A stretch of DNA of 64,000 nucleotides from the IMG/VR virus record IMGVR_UViG_3300045256_000753, positions 1-64,000 of that record. The stretch is one strand, 5' to 3'. This document shows positions 8,569-16,326 of this stretch, piece after piece. The DNA comes from a virus. Under the pieces are notes generated by a model that saw only the letters and a program-made list of their open reading frames with translations, did not search any database and was not told the DNA's origin. Positions within the stretch are counted from its first letter, which is position 1. Every line of letters starts with the position of its first letter. The translations under genes were made by a program, and so were the position numbers.

Positions 8569-9009
8569 TCAGACCTCGTAGAGCTTGACGTTCCGATCCT
8601 GCGAGGCTTCGTGCGGCTTGCGGCGCTTGATGACGACCGTGTTCTCCGACACGACGCCCAGCATCTTGCGCACGATGGATAGCGCCTTCTCGGCGTCGTA
8701 TTCCTTGCAGGAGAAAGCGTCGAGCGCGAAGTACCGTTGAAGCGGCCACGCGTGCAAGGAGAGGTGGCTCGTCGAGATCACTTGGATCGTCGAGATGCCG
8801 CCCTCGTCTTCGAATTGTCCGGTGAGCTTCACGCGCTCCAAGACGTCCGGATCGACCGGCACTTCGTAGACCTGCACGTCGTCGAGGGGTTTCATGTCGA
8901 GCGCCTTCACGACGTTCTCGAACATCTGAGTCAGCTTCTCACGCGTGAAAACGGATGGATCGGATACACGGGCGTCCATCACAATGTGCAAACCGGCCGA
9001 ACTGGACAT
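8569..9009 (-). CDS. speD-like: SpeD-type pyruvoyl-dependent decarboxylase (S-adenosylmethionine decarboxylase family)
   Basis: 146 residues, ATG at 9009. The family is made as a proenzyme that cuts itself at a serine, turning it into the pyruvoyl cofactor. The site is ISTSHLSLHAWP: Ser81 matches the processing serine, His86 the processing histidine, Ser73 and Cys101 the other two conserved residues. All keep the spacing of the Thermotoga enzyme (positions 55, 63, 68 and 83, offset 18). The usual product is decarboxylated AdoMet for spermidine synthesis. Some SpeD relatives decarboxylate ornithine or arginine instead, and the substrate cannot be settled by eye. No aminopropyltransferase is visible in the window. 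It lies between the replication block and the small-gene cluster. Confidence 0.88.
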   Translation of the reverse strand: MSSSAGLHIVMDARVSDPSVFTREKLTQMFENVVKALDMKPLDDVQVYEVPVDPDVLERVKLTGQFEDEGGISTIQVISTSHLSLHAWPLQRYFALDAFSCKEYDAEKALSIVRKMLGVVSENTVVIKRRKPHEASQDRNVKLYEV

Positions 9010-9099
9010 CTCTCGCTAGTTCCTGTCGTGGAAAGAAGACACCTTCACGTGCCGTTCAACCGCTTCGGCCACGCGTACTCGATACACCGTCGAGTATGA
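9010..9099 (-). other. 90-base gap with a 7-bp hairpin
   Basis: Between the outer-membrane-like gene and speD. A perfect inverted repeat (TACTCGA at 9076-9082, TCGAGTA at 9090-9096, loop of 7) lies just after the stop codon at 9100. No T-run follows on the minus strand, so it is a weak terminator candidate or an mRNA processing/stability site. A 23-codon GTG ORF (9017-9088) fits in the gap but lacks support. Confidence 0.35.
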
Positions 9100-9708
9100 T
9101 CACCAGAACGAAAAGTAAAGCGCCGCTTCCGGATTCGAACGCCACGTACCCCATGCGAGAGCGTACCCAGCGTAGAGACCGAAGTTCTTGGTCACGTCGA
9201 AACCAAGACCGCCTCCGAATGATCGGACGCCAACGTAAGCGTTGAGGTTGAAATATCGAAAGAAGTAAAACGGCTCGAACATCAATCCAGCATCGAGGCC
9301 GCGTCCAGCGTCTTTTTCTTCGAGGGCTTCGACCGGAAGATATCCGACCGCCGCCTTGAGTCGAAAGCGGAAACCCCACGTCGGCGGAACTTCCCGCGCG
9401 ACTTGCAGCTTCACGTTCGCATTCGCGTCGATGTGGTAGTTGCACCAATCGACGTGCATCTTGTACGGCTTCGGATCGTTGCCCGATCCGTAGACCCGCC
9501 CGTCCTTGTCCACGACGATGACCACGGGGTCGAGCGCGAACGTCGGCGGATTCTCCGACCGGCACTTCTGATCTTTCAGAAGCTGGACGAAGACTTTCAC
9601 GTCTTCTGCCGGCACGCAGGTCGCGCCCGCCTCGCAGGTGCCCTGAGCGAGTGCTGGCCGGGCCAGGAACATGCTGAGAAGAGCGAGGAAGGCGAGAACG
9701 CGCTTCAC
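9100..9708 (-). CDS. Secreted, outer-membrane beta-barrel-like protein
   Basis: 202 residues from a GTG at 9708 preceded by GAGGA; the start overlaps the upstream stop as GTGA. Residues 1-21 form a clear signal peptide (MKRVLAFLALLSMFLARPALAQ, cleavage after ALA). The mature part has four Cys (about residues 25, 31, 50, 89). Its second half alternates polar and aromatic residues (FRFRLKAAVGY, AGLMFEPFYFFRYF, LNAYVGVRSFGGGLGF, FGLYAGYALAWG) and ends in ALYFSFW. A terminal aromatic is what outer-membrane barrels use as an insertion signal. An envelope role such as lysis, receptor masking or superinfection exclusion is inference. A myxobacterial origin is possible. Confidence 0.8.
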   Translation of the reverse strand: MKRVLAFLALLSMFLARPALAQGTCEAGATCVPAEDVKVFVQLLKDQKCRSENPPTFALDPVVIVVDKDGRVYGSGNDPKPYKMHVDWCNYHIDANANVKLQVAREVPPTWGFRFRLKAAVGYLPVEALEEKDAGRGLDAGLMFEPFYFFRYFNLNAYVGVRSFGGGLGFDVTKNFGLYAGYALAWGTWRSNPEAALYFSFW

Positions 9709-9992
9709 CGGAAGTTCCTCACCATGTGATCCATGTCCTTGAGGAGATGGTCGATCTGGTCGTCGATGTCGTCGAGTTGGTCGGCGAAGTGCTGAATCAT
9801 CTGCGCATTCTTTTTCGCATCGTGATCGGACATGTGCTTCGTCATCATGTCCATCTCTTTGGAGAGACCGTGAAGGACGGCTTTCGCCTGCTCGATCTGG
9901 CGGTCGCCGCCCTTGATGTACTGCTCCGCGTCCTTCAAACGGCTCGCGGGGCCCATGGCGACAACGGTGCGGCGGTCGTAGGAGTAGCTCAT
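9705..9992 (-). CDS. Small helical protein with YSYDR N-terminal tag
   Basis: 95 residues, ATG at 9992 overlapping the previous stop as ATGA. It begins MSYSYDRRTVVAMG. The remainder is a long charged helix with heptad-like spacing (IEQAKAVLHGLSKEMDMM, then QHFADQLDDIDDQIDHLLKDM), so a coiled coil is likely. The N-terminal Y-S-Y-D-R is shared with the next two genes upstream, although the bodies of the proteins differ. The function is unknown. A virion-internal or scaffold role is one guess. Confidence 0.8.
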   Translation of the reverse strand: MSYSYDRRTVVAMGPASRLKDAEQYIKGGDRQIEQAKAVLHGLSKEMDMMTKHMSDHDAKKNAQMIQHFADQLDDIDDQIDHLLKDMDHMVRNFR

Positions 9993-10267
9993 TTCATCGA
10001 CGCCTTTCCAACAGCTTCGAGCAGCTTGTAGAACTCGGACGACATGCCCATCGCCTTCTCGATGTGCTTGAGCGCTTCCTCGTAAGCCTTCTTGGTCGCA
10101 CCATCGACCAGACCCGCGTGAATGGCATCGTGGAGATCGGTACGCACGTCCCAGTGCAGCGTGTACGCGGCGTCGAGATGGTTGCGAAGATCGGCAAGCC
10201 CTTTCTTCGCGTCCCCCACCGTGTCGGCGACGCGGCGATCGTACGAGTAGCGATCACTTGAAGACAT
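9989..10267 (-). CDS. Small helical protein with YSYDR N-terminal tag
   Basis: 92 residues from the ATG at 10267, chosen because GGGAGG sits upstream at proper spacing; longer readings run into the preceding gene. It begins MSSSDRYSYDRRVADTVGDA, so the tag is at residues 7-11. The rest is predicted helical (KKGLADLRNHLDAAYTL, then ATKKAYEEALKHIEKAM). It overlaps the preceding gene by 14 bases and the following by 4. Family not recognised. Confidence 0.78.
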   Translation of the reverse strand: MSSSDRYSYDRRVADTVGDAKKGLADLRNHLDAAYTLHWDVRTDLHDAIHAGLVDGATKKAYEEALKHIEKAMGMSSEFYKLLEAVGKASMK

Positions 10268-10505
10268 GGCTGCCTCCCGGCTTGTGGCCCCACGTGCCGG
10301 TCTTCGGGTCGAAGCCGATGTTGAACGGACGAAGGCCCTCTTCGATGTGCTTCGCAAGATGGAGCTGGCTCGTCTCGGTCGGCATCGCCCAGCCGCTGCT
10401 CTTGCCGTACATCACGACCTGGTTTGCGATGTAGCCCGCGTCGAGGACGTCATCCTCGTACCGGTTCGGGGCAGCCCCGATCTTGCTACGATCGTACGAG
10501 TACAT
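10254..10505 (-). CDS. Small protein with YSYDR N-terminal tag
   Basis: 83 residues, ATG at 10505 after GGGGG. It begins MYSYDRSKIGAAPNRYEDD. The body is not coiled coil. It contains DAGYIANQVVMYGKSSGWAM and a Gly/Pro/His-rich end (FDPKTGTWGHKPGGSH). The first 14 bases after the ATG region (TACTCGTACGATCG) are identical to the tag region of the next gene, so the tag may have been copied as DNA. Unknown function. Confidence 0.78.
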   Translation of the reverse strand: MYSYDRSKIGAAPNRYEDDVLDAGYIANQVVMYGKSSGWAMPTETSQLHLAKHIEEGLRPFNIGFDPKTGTWGHKPGGSHVFK

Positions 10506-10506
10506 C

Positions 10507-11070
10507 TCAACCCCCGTATTTCTTCAAAAGATCATCCACGGTCTGCGCCGGGATCTTCGAATCGTCCTTCACGGTCACGGCGATGACGCTCGGCTTGACG
10601 ATGACCACGGTATCCACGTCCTTCGCCTTCACTCCGTCCGGGAGTTGCACTTCGACCGGTTTGTCTGCGCCGGGCGGCGTGAAGGTCACGGTGTCCGGGT
10701 TCGAGAAGAGCCCGGGCTCGTCGATGGGAACGACTTGGGCTTGGACGTCGCCCTTCGAGTCGGGTTGTCCGATCGGAATGATCTTGCCATCCTTGTCCAC
10801 CCGCCCCTCGGGCACCGTGTTGGCGATGTCGATCGCCTTGTGCTCTGGATCCTTCTTGCCGAAGAGCTTGCCGAGCAGACCCCCAATCTGGAGTTCCTTC
10901 CAGCCAATCGCCACGAGCAGCACTGCCACGATGACGATGACCAAGGCCACCCCCGGTGCGACCAGCTTGGTGCCGATCCAACGGAGGATGGTCTTGATGT
11001 GCTCCCAAACCGTCGCCCAGAAGCCCGGGCCTTGCGGTTGCGGAGCCGGTTCGGGAGTCTGATCGGGCAT
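10507..11070 (-). CDS. Single-pass membrane protein with C-terminal soluble domain
   Basis: 187 residues from the ATG at 11070, which overlaps the stop of the upstream gene as TGATG; a much longer open frame upstream is only a shadow of that gene. After a Pro/Gln-rich start comes an amphipathic stretch (WATVWEHIKTILRWIG), then one strong transmembrane segment (about residues 39-57, PGVALVIVIVAVLLVAIGW). The remaining 130 residues are a soluble beta-rich domain. It lies directly after the three-segment membrane protein. A lysis or envelope function is a reasonable inference, but no signature motif is present. Confidence 0.78.
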   Translation of the reverse strand: MPDQTPEPAPQPQGPGFWATVWEHIKTILRWIGTKLVAPGVALVIVIVAVLLVAIGWKELQIGGLLGKLFGKKDPEHKAIDIANTVPEGRVDKDGKIIPIGQPDSKGDVQAQVVPIDEPGLFSNPDTVTFTPPGADKPVEVQLPDGVKAKDVDTVVIVKPSVIAVTVKDDSKIPAQTVDDLLKKYGG

Positions 11071-11522
11071 CACTTCCCCTGAGCTTCGTCGGGCGGAAGT
11101 TCCTCGGCCTTGCCTGCGGCTGCCGGAGGCGGGGGATCCGAAGTCTTGCCGCCGAGGCGCTGAGCGATCTTCGACGCCATCGCCGATTGGCTGTCGGCCG
11201 CGATGTTCAACCAGGCGCGGAAGCGACCGTAAACCCAACCGCTCGCGCCGCCACAAATGAGGCCGTAGAACATGCGCGCCGCACCCGACTCGCCGAGCGG
11301 CTCGGGCCACGGGAATTTCTTGGCCACGAGAGCAATGATGAGGCCGGTTCCGATCGGTCCGAGATGCAGACCCAGCTCGTTCCAGAGAACGTTCTGCTTG
11401 GCACCCTTCCAGAAGGCCTCCACGATCGTCCGAACGACATACGTCAGCATGTAGACCCCGAGGCAGAACAGAGCTGTCTGCCACGTGGCGAAAATCTCGA
11501 AAGCCTTGTCGAACGACGGCAT
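11070..11522 (-). CDS. Multi-pass membrane protein, holin candidate
   Basis: 150 residues from the ATG at 11522, with AGAGGTGAG upstream deciding the start. Three hydrophobic segments are visible: TALFCLGVYMLTYVVRTIV (about 16-34), LHLGPIGTGLIIALVA (about 52-67) and MFYGLICGGASGWVYG (about 84-99). The tail is hydrophilic with Pro/Ala and charged residues. Size, topology and pairing with a single-pass membrane protein and a secreted protein fit a lysis cassette with a holin. No endolysin is next to it, though the tail protein at 56154-57872 carries a cell-wall hydrolase. Function is inference. Confidence 0.72.
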   Translation of the reverse strand: MPSFDKAFEIFATWQTALFCLGVYMLTYVVRTIVEAFWKGAKQNVLWNELGLHLGPIGTGLIIALVAKKFPWPEPLGESGAARMFYGLICGGASGWVYGRFRAWLNIAADSQSAMASKIAQRLGGKTSDPPPPAAAGKAEELPPDEAQGK

Positions 11523-11568
11523 TTCACTCACCTCTGTGGGTGTCCGCCGATAAGAAGAAGCGCGGCTG
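11523..11568 (-). promoter_or_regulatory. Leader with CTTCTTAT motif
   Basis: 46-base gap upstream of the holin-like gene. On the minus strand it carries CTTCTTAT (11550-11557) about 28 bases before the ATG, then the ribosome binding site AGAGGTGAG. The same octamer occurs in the leader at 28723-28772. It may be a promoter element or RNA signal. Confidence 0.3.
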
Positions 11569-11913
11569 TTACCTACGGCGCTTCTTCTTGGGGGCCTCAA
11601 CGGGAGGCTCTTCCTGAGACTCTTCCGGAGCTGGCTCGTCCTTGGGGGCTTCGAGCATGGGCAAGTCGATCGACGGACCCGGAAGCGCCTTGAGGTCGGC
11701 GAGGAGCGGAGAGGGCTGACGAGGGGTCTCGACCGGAAGGAGGCCCGCTTCCCAACGGTCGATCTTCTCGGCCTGCTCTTGGAGGAGCTTGGCCTGGTCT
11801 GCCGTCATGAAGGGGTTGGCCAAGTGGCTGCGGAGACGCTCACGTGCCCGTCCCGCAGCCTGTTGGCGCTGTTCCGGAGAGAGATCGAGGTAGGTCAGAT
11901 GTCCGACGCCCAT
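11569..11913 (-). CDS. Small hypothetical protein with basic C-terminus
   Basis: 114 residues, ATG at 11913, one base after the stop of the giant fibre-region gene. The N-terminal 55 residues are charged and helical (LDLSPEQRQQAAGRARERL, then MTADQAKLLQEQAEKIDRWEAG). The second half is Pro/Glu-rich and ends in PKKKRRR. No known domain. Placed after the 1447-residue structural gene, it could be a small virion or assembly factor, but nothing in the sequence shows this. Confidence 0.7.
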   Translation of the reverse strand: MGVGHLTYLDLSPEQRQQAAGRARERLRSHLANPFMTADQAKLLQEQAEKIDRWEAGLLPVETPRQPSPLLADLKALPGPSIDLPMLEAPKDEPAPEESQEEPPVEAPKKKRRR

Positions 11914-11914
11914 G

Positions 11915-14900
11915 TCAGGTCACCCGGTTGGAAAGGGGAATCGAGTTCGGGTCGATGATCATCCGGATGTTGTCGTTGACGAGCGGGTGACCTTCGATGC
12001 GGTAGAGATCCGCCGCCGCATAGCCCTCGTTGGAACCGTTCGTTCCGATGAAGACGCTGCCGCTGTGCGCCGACGTGTCCTTGAGCATTTGGACAGTCGT
12101 GATGATGAGCATCATCAACTCGCCACCGGCCGAAACCTCCGTCGAGCCGACGTTCGTCACCGCGTTGCGAACGAGGTACGCGCGACCTTCGACGACGTTT
12201 GTGTGACCCGCCGCCGCTTGCACGCTCGGCTGCACGCACCCGACCTCACCGCCCGGGTGGGCGCCGTTGGCCGTGAACGCGGAGCCGCCGCGATTCGTGC
12301 GGAAGTTGACGAGTAGGGCGTAGTTCCCTTGCTCGCCATCGACGTGCACGATTGCATCGCCGGGGGCGCCGCTGGCGGTCGTCGAGGTGTCGAGGAGAAG
12401 CTCGTTCTGCTCGATCGACTTCGTGACCGCGAGGTTGCCCGCGATGCCGATCCCGTTTCCGTTGAGGAAGATGAGCGGGGCTCGCGAGCCTTCGCCCGAT
12501 CCGAGGAGGTTGCCTCGGAAGTCCTTGTCACGGAAGAGCGCACCCATGGGCAGCCGCTCCGTGCACCCGAGGTACTCCGTGCCGATCTCGTTGGCGTCGG
12601 CCGTTGCGAAGTTGCCCGGGAGGGTCTTCGGACGGGGAGCGACACCCGAAACGGGCGGGTACGCTGTCGGATCCTCGTAGCCAACATCTCGGAGGTCGAG
12701 TTGCTGCGTCGGATCCACATCGCCCGCGTAGCGGCCGGTGCCGAGCGTCGTCGCGAACCCAACCGAAGCGAGAACCTCCAGCACCTTCTGGTTCGGGCGC
12801 GTGAGGGCCGATTGGTTGAGGCTCGTCGAGGTGATCTGGAACGCCGTTCCGGAGAGCAGCGGACCAGGCTCGTACGGGATGTCGATGTAGTTCGTCTGGC
12901 TGCCCCACGCATCGCCCTGGTACGGCGTGCGCGAGTAGTTCACGACGATCTGATCGGAGTTCGTAGCCGGGCCCGGAACGACTCCGGTCGGGCCTGTGAT
13001 GACCACTCCGAGGTTGTTCGCACGAACGATGGTGTCTGCGGCCTGGTTGCGCATGAGCGTCGGCGACGTCGGGCGCGTGAGGACGAGACGGAACTCCTTC
13101 GTGATGTCGAAGCTTCCACGGTCGAAGCCGAAGATCGAAGCCTCGATGACGTAGTTGCCCGATGCGAAGGAAGCGATCGGGTTGACCGTCGAGCGCGTGA
13201 GGTCGATGGCTTTCGAGTTCAGGATGAACGTCGAGTCGCCGTCGTCATCGATCTCCACCCACATGACCGGACCATCGGCCGGATCCATGTTCTGCCGGAG
13301 GAGATTCTTCGCGCCGCCGCCCGTGGGGTTGCGGGTCGTGGCGTCGTAGGCCGAACCGTTCACCTTGTAGTCGTTGGCCTCGTACACTGCGAAGAGGCGA
13401 GCGACACCGTAGAACGGCGGAAGCTCCAGACCCGTTCGACCAAGGCCGCGCGAGTCCGTGAAGAACCGCATGCCGCCGTAGTTCTTGCCACCGAAGGTGA
13501 TCTCGGTGTTGTACGTGGCGGGGTTCGTGCCCGGGGGGTTGAAGTCGAGGGTCGTGAATGCGGCGTACGTGAGCGAACCGTTCGCGTACGGCACGTAGTT
13601 CTTGTCCCCATCGGCGAACGGCGGAGCGCCCTTCTTCGAGAGAGACATGTAGTTGACGCCCTCGGAGAAGACCGTGCTGTCGGCCGGCAGGATCGGAACG
13701 TTGAGTTCGCCCCATCCCGGAGAGAGATGGCGCGGCAACGTCACGTAGATGTTCTTCGTCGCGGCTTGCGCTTCCGTCGTGCCCGAGAAGAGTTGGAGCG
13801 GGTCGGTCGTCGTCCACTTGACCGTGGTGCCGTCCGGCTTGTTGAGCGGCATCAGGCCTTGTGCGTGCGCGATGCTGTAGGTGAGGTTCGTCGCCGGCGG
13901 AGCTGCGCCGCCGAAGATCGAGCGTTCGACGGTGAGCGTCGTCACGCCCACGGTGAGCACCGTGTATCGACCCGGAGCGAATCCGTTCGTGATGGTGAGA
14001 GCGTCACCCGGGGTCACGCCGGCCGCGCCGAAGTTGACCGTGGTGTCCGTGAACGTGGTCGAGCCGTTTGCTTGACCTTGGGTACCCGTCATCACGTTTG
14101 CGGTGCGCGGGTTCGCAGCGGTGCCGTCGATCGTACGGATCTCGGTCGGCCACGTCACGCGGCGGAACGGGGTGACGACGAGGGTCTTGCTGCCGAGGTC
14201 GGCAAACATCTCGGAGGTGGAGGGCACGAGACGCTTGTACGTCGTGCTTCGGAAGCGGCTCCAAAGGAGCGCCCAGTTAACGCGGGTCCCTTGGTTGTTC
14301 GAAGGAATGCCCGACGACTGGACGAGAAGCTCCGTCGAGGGGTTGATGAACGCGACCGAGTGGATCGAGTCCGGACGACGCGAGAGACCTCGGCCGGGCC
14401 CGTACATCACGTTGAGGCTGATGAAGAGCTGCTTCGACGTGACCGGGAAGTTCGCACCGAGGGTGATCGTGAGATCGTCGGTCGAAGCGGGGTTGGCCGG
14501 GGTGACCGTGTACATCGTGGACGGGAGCGGCTGGCTCTCGCCATCGAGACGGATCGTCACCGCGCCCGACACGCCATCGTTCAACCAGCGAACCTGATCG
14601 GCGTCGCCGCCCGGGAGACCCGACTTGAGCTGGGCCACCGGAACGACGATGACATCGGTCGGGCTGAATTGGTTGTTGCTCGAACGAACCGTGTGGTTCG
14701 CCGTGAGCTGTAGCGACCACGGGACGTTGATCGGCGCCGGAAGGGCGACTGAGTTCGCTTTCACGATGACATCGACGCTTTGGACGGTCGCTGCATCCGA
14801 GAAGGCGAGGCGAATGTTGTCCGGAGCATCGAGCTTCGTGACGCCGAGCGCGACGGAGCCTGCCGCGATCTTGTCCTGGTACGGAACGAACGGACCCTGG

Positions 14901-16258
14901 GGTCCCGCGCCCGTGCGCTTCCAGTTGGCGCGAAGCTGACCGCGAAGGACGCGATCGAGGTTCTCGCGGAGAAGCGCCGTGTAGTCGAACCCGTTGGGGT
15001 TGACGAGGTGACGAAGATCGAGGACGTCCGTCTTGGCGATCTGGTCGGAATACAGACCATCGGGGCGACCCGAGATGACCTTCACCGTTGCGCCCGCCTT
15101 GTGGAACTCGGCGCGGGTGCCGTTGGTTCCGCGAACGAGGCCCGTGATCATCGGAGGAACGCCGGTCGTGACGGCCGTGTACGTCATCAACTCGTCGCCG
15201 ATCTGAATGAGGACCGGGCTTGCGGGGCTGATGGGGAGCGGGATGTTCAACGCCGAGACGAGCTGTGCCGAAACCGCCACCGACGAAAGGTCGGCTGCGA
15301 GCGTCGCCGTCGTGGAGAACGTCTTGATGCCCGTGCGATCGACTGCCGTGGGGTTGCGGTTGAAGCCGCCGTTGAGGTTCTGGCTGGGATCGCCGTTCCA
15401 GGAGATGCTGTTTCGGCGGAAGACTGCCGCGATCGGGATCGCGTACGAGAACCCATCGACGGTGCCGAGCGCCGCTTGGGCGGTGTTCGAGCCGTCACCC
15501 GCGCGCCAAAGCCCGGCGTCGCCGAGAGCCTGTCGCATGTTGGTGAACGTGTAGCTCGTGGGGGCTCCCGCTGCGCCTTGCGCCTTGACGACGACCGGAT
15601 CGAAGCCGTCCGGGGCGCTCGTGAGGCCGACGAGACCCTTCACGACGCGAATGCGGTACTGGAGTTGGACACGCTCACTCGTCTCGAAGCCGAGAGCCGG
15701 ATCGATCAAGTCATCCGGAATGAACGTGTAGCCGCCTTCGACGTTGCCGTAGCGCCACACGGCGCTGGCTGCCGGCTTGTTGAGCGCGGACGGGTTCGGC
15801 GGGATGCGGGCAAGCCACGCCTCCAAGAACACGTAGTCGATGCGGAAGTCGCCCGAGTTCGCCGGAGGCGGGTCGAGCGCGATGACGTTGTATGTGTCCG
15901 CGTCGTCGGGGCTGCCGGGCGGGGTGCCCGTGCGCGTGCCAGTGACCGGAATCAGCCACCCGTTGACCACGGCCCACATGACAGCTTTTTGCTCACCCGT
16001 GCGCTGCGGGCCGAACTTCATCCAGTTCGACCAGATCGGGCTCGTGATGAAGTCCGCGCTCGGATTTGTCTCGTTGCCGAGAAAACCCGAGGGGCTTCCA
16101 CGAAGCACGATGCGACGGGAGAAATCCGTCGCCAGCTCTTGCAGGAGGTTGAACTCCGCATCCAACGGGGGCTTTCCCTGCTGGAGGATTGTGAGCGTGT
16201 ATGCTGTCCCGTTGGGGTCGAGGACGCGGGAGACGCCACTACCGAGATTCTCACCCAT
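11915..16258 (-). CDS. Giant tail fibre/adhesin-type structural protein (1447 aa)
   Basis: Mostly beta-structured, Gly/Thr/Asn-rich, as in distal tail and fibre proteins. The N-terminal 400 residues are related to the protein at 25455-28055: both carry a Q-x-G-K-P-x-L-D-x-E-x-N-L motif near residue 30, RVQ-QYR-RV, LGTVDGF-YAIP-AVFRRN and DGL-D-L-DLR. Residues about 320-395 contain a TYTAVTTG...ITGLVRGTNGT segment typical of phage beta-modules. Around residues 730-795 is one copy of the GV-x2-GD module shared by other tail proteins here. It sits next to the divergent lipoprotein island, and its leader resembles that of the 19482-23195 gene. Probably receptor binding or tail-end structure (inference). 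Confidence 0.85.
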   Translation of the reverse strand: MGENLGSGVSRVLDPNGTAYTLTILQQGKPPLDAEFNLLQELATDFSRRIVLRGSPSGFLGNETNPSADFITSPIWSNWMKFGPQRTGEQKAVMWAVVNGWLIPVTGTRTGTPPGSPDDADTYNVIALDPPPANSGDFRIDYVFLEAWLARIPPNPSALNKPAASAVWRYGNVEGGYTFIPDDLIDPALGFETSERVQLQYRIRVVKGLVGLTSAPDGFDPVVVKAQGAAGAPTSYTFTNMRQALGDAGLWRAGDGSNTAQAALGTVDGFSYAIPIAAVFRRNSISWNGDPSQNLNGGFNRNPTAVDRTGIKTFSTTATLAADLSSVAVSAQLVSALNIPLPISPASPVLIQIGDELMTYTAVTTGVPPMITGLVRGTNGTRAEFHKAGATVKVISGRPDGLYSDQIAKTDVLDLRHLVNPNGFDYTALLRENLDRVLRGQLRANWKRTGAGPQGPFVPYQDKIAAGSVALGVTKLDAPDNIRLAFSDAATVQSVDVIVKANSVALPAPINVPWSLQLTANHTVRSSNNQFSPTDVIVVPVAQLKSGLPGGDADQVRWLNDGVSGAVTIRLDGESQPLPSTMYTVTPANPASTDDLTITLGANFPVTSKQLFISLNVMYGPGRGLSRRPDSIHSVAFINPSTELLVQSSGIPSNNQGTRVNWALLWSRFRSTTYKRLVPSTSEMFADLGSKTLVVTPFRRVTWPTEIRTIDGTAANPRTANVMTGTQGQANGSTTFTDTTVNFGAAGVTPGDALTITNGFAPGRYTVLTVGVTTLTVERSIFGGAAPPATNLTYSIAHAQGLMPLNKPDGTTVKWTTTDPLQLFSGTTEAQAATKNIYVTLPRHLSPGWGELNVPILPADSTVFSEGVNYMSLSKKGAPPFADGDKNYVPYANGSLTYAAFTTLDFNPPGTNPATYNTEITFGGKNYGGMRFFTDSRGLGRTGLELPPFYGVARLFAVYEANDYKVNGSAYDATTRNPTGGGAKNLLRQNMDPADGPVMWVEIDDDGDSTFILNSKAIDLTRSTVNPIASFASGNYVIEASIFGFDRGSFDITKEFRLVLTRPTSPTLMRNQAADTIVRANNLGVVITGPTGVVPGPATNSDQIVVNYSRTPYQGDAWGSQTNYIDIPYEPGPLLSGTAFQITSTSLNQSALTRPNQKVLEVLASVGFATTLGTGRYAGDVDPTQQLDLRDVGYEDPTAYPPVSGVAPRPKTLPGNFATADANEIGTEYLGCTERLPMGALFRDKDFRGNLLGSGEGSRAPLIFLNGNGIGIAGNLAVTKSIEQNELLLDTSTTASGAPGDAIVHVDGEQGNYALLVNFRTNRGGSAFTANGAHPGGEVGCVQPSVQAAAGHTNVVEGRAYLVRNAVTNVGSTEVSAGGELMMLIITTVQMLKDTSAHSGSVFIGTNGSNEGYAAADLYRIEGHPLVNDNIRMIIDPNSIPLSNRVT

Positions 16259-16326
16259 GTGATCTACATCCCTCGTCCTCGCCCGCTTATCAGTGTTTTA
16301 GAGAGGGTCGGGGTGTAAGAGCGCCC
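16259..16326. promoter_or_regulatory. Divergent intergenic region
   Basis: 68 bases between a minus-strand gene starting at 16258 and a plus-strand ORF at 16327, so promoters in both directions or a break in transcription are expected here. I see no convincing sigma70-like -35/-10 pair. The minus-strand end, AGGGATGTAGATCAC before the ATG, closely matches AGGGATTAAGATCAC before the ATG at 23195. Confidence 0.35.

Noticed and set aside
9017-9088. 23-codon GTG ORF between speD and the outer-membrane-like gene
   Set aside because: Frame and composition are plausible, but there is no ribosome binding site and it begins inside a hairpin loop.
11569-11600. C-terminal PKKKRRR as a nuclear-type localisation signal
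   Set aside because: Basic tails are common in small phage proteins. Nothing else supports a compartment-targeting role.
12329-14713. Long plus-strand open frame antisense to the 1447-residue protein
   Set aside because: Composition is Arg/Val/Glu/Asp-heavy, typical of the antisense shadow of a GC-rich gene. No ribosome binding site or domain.
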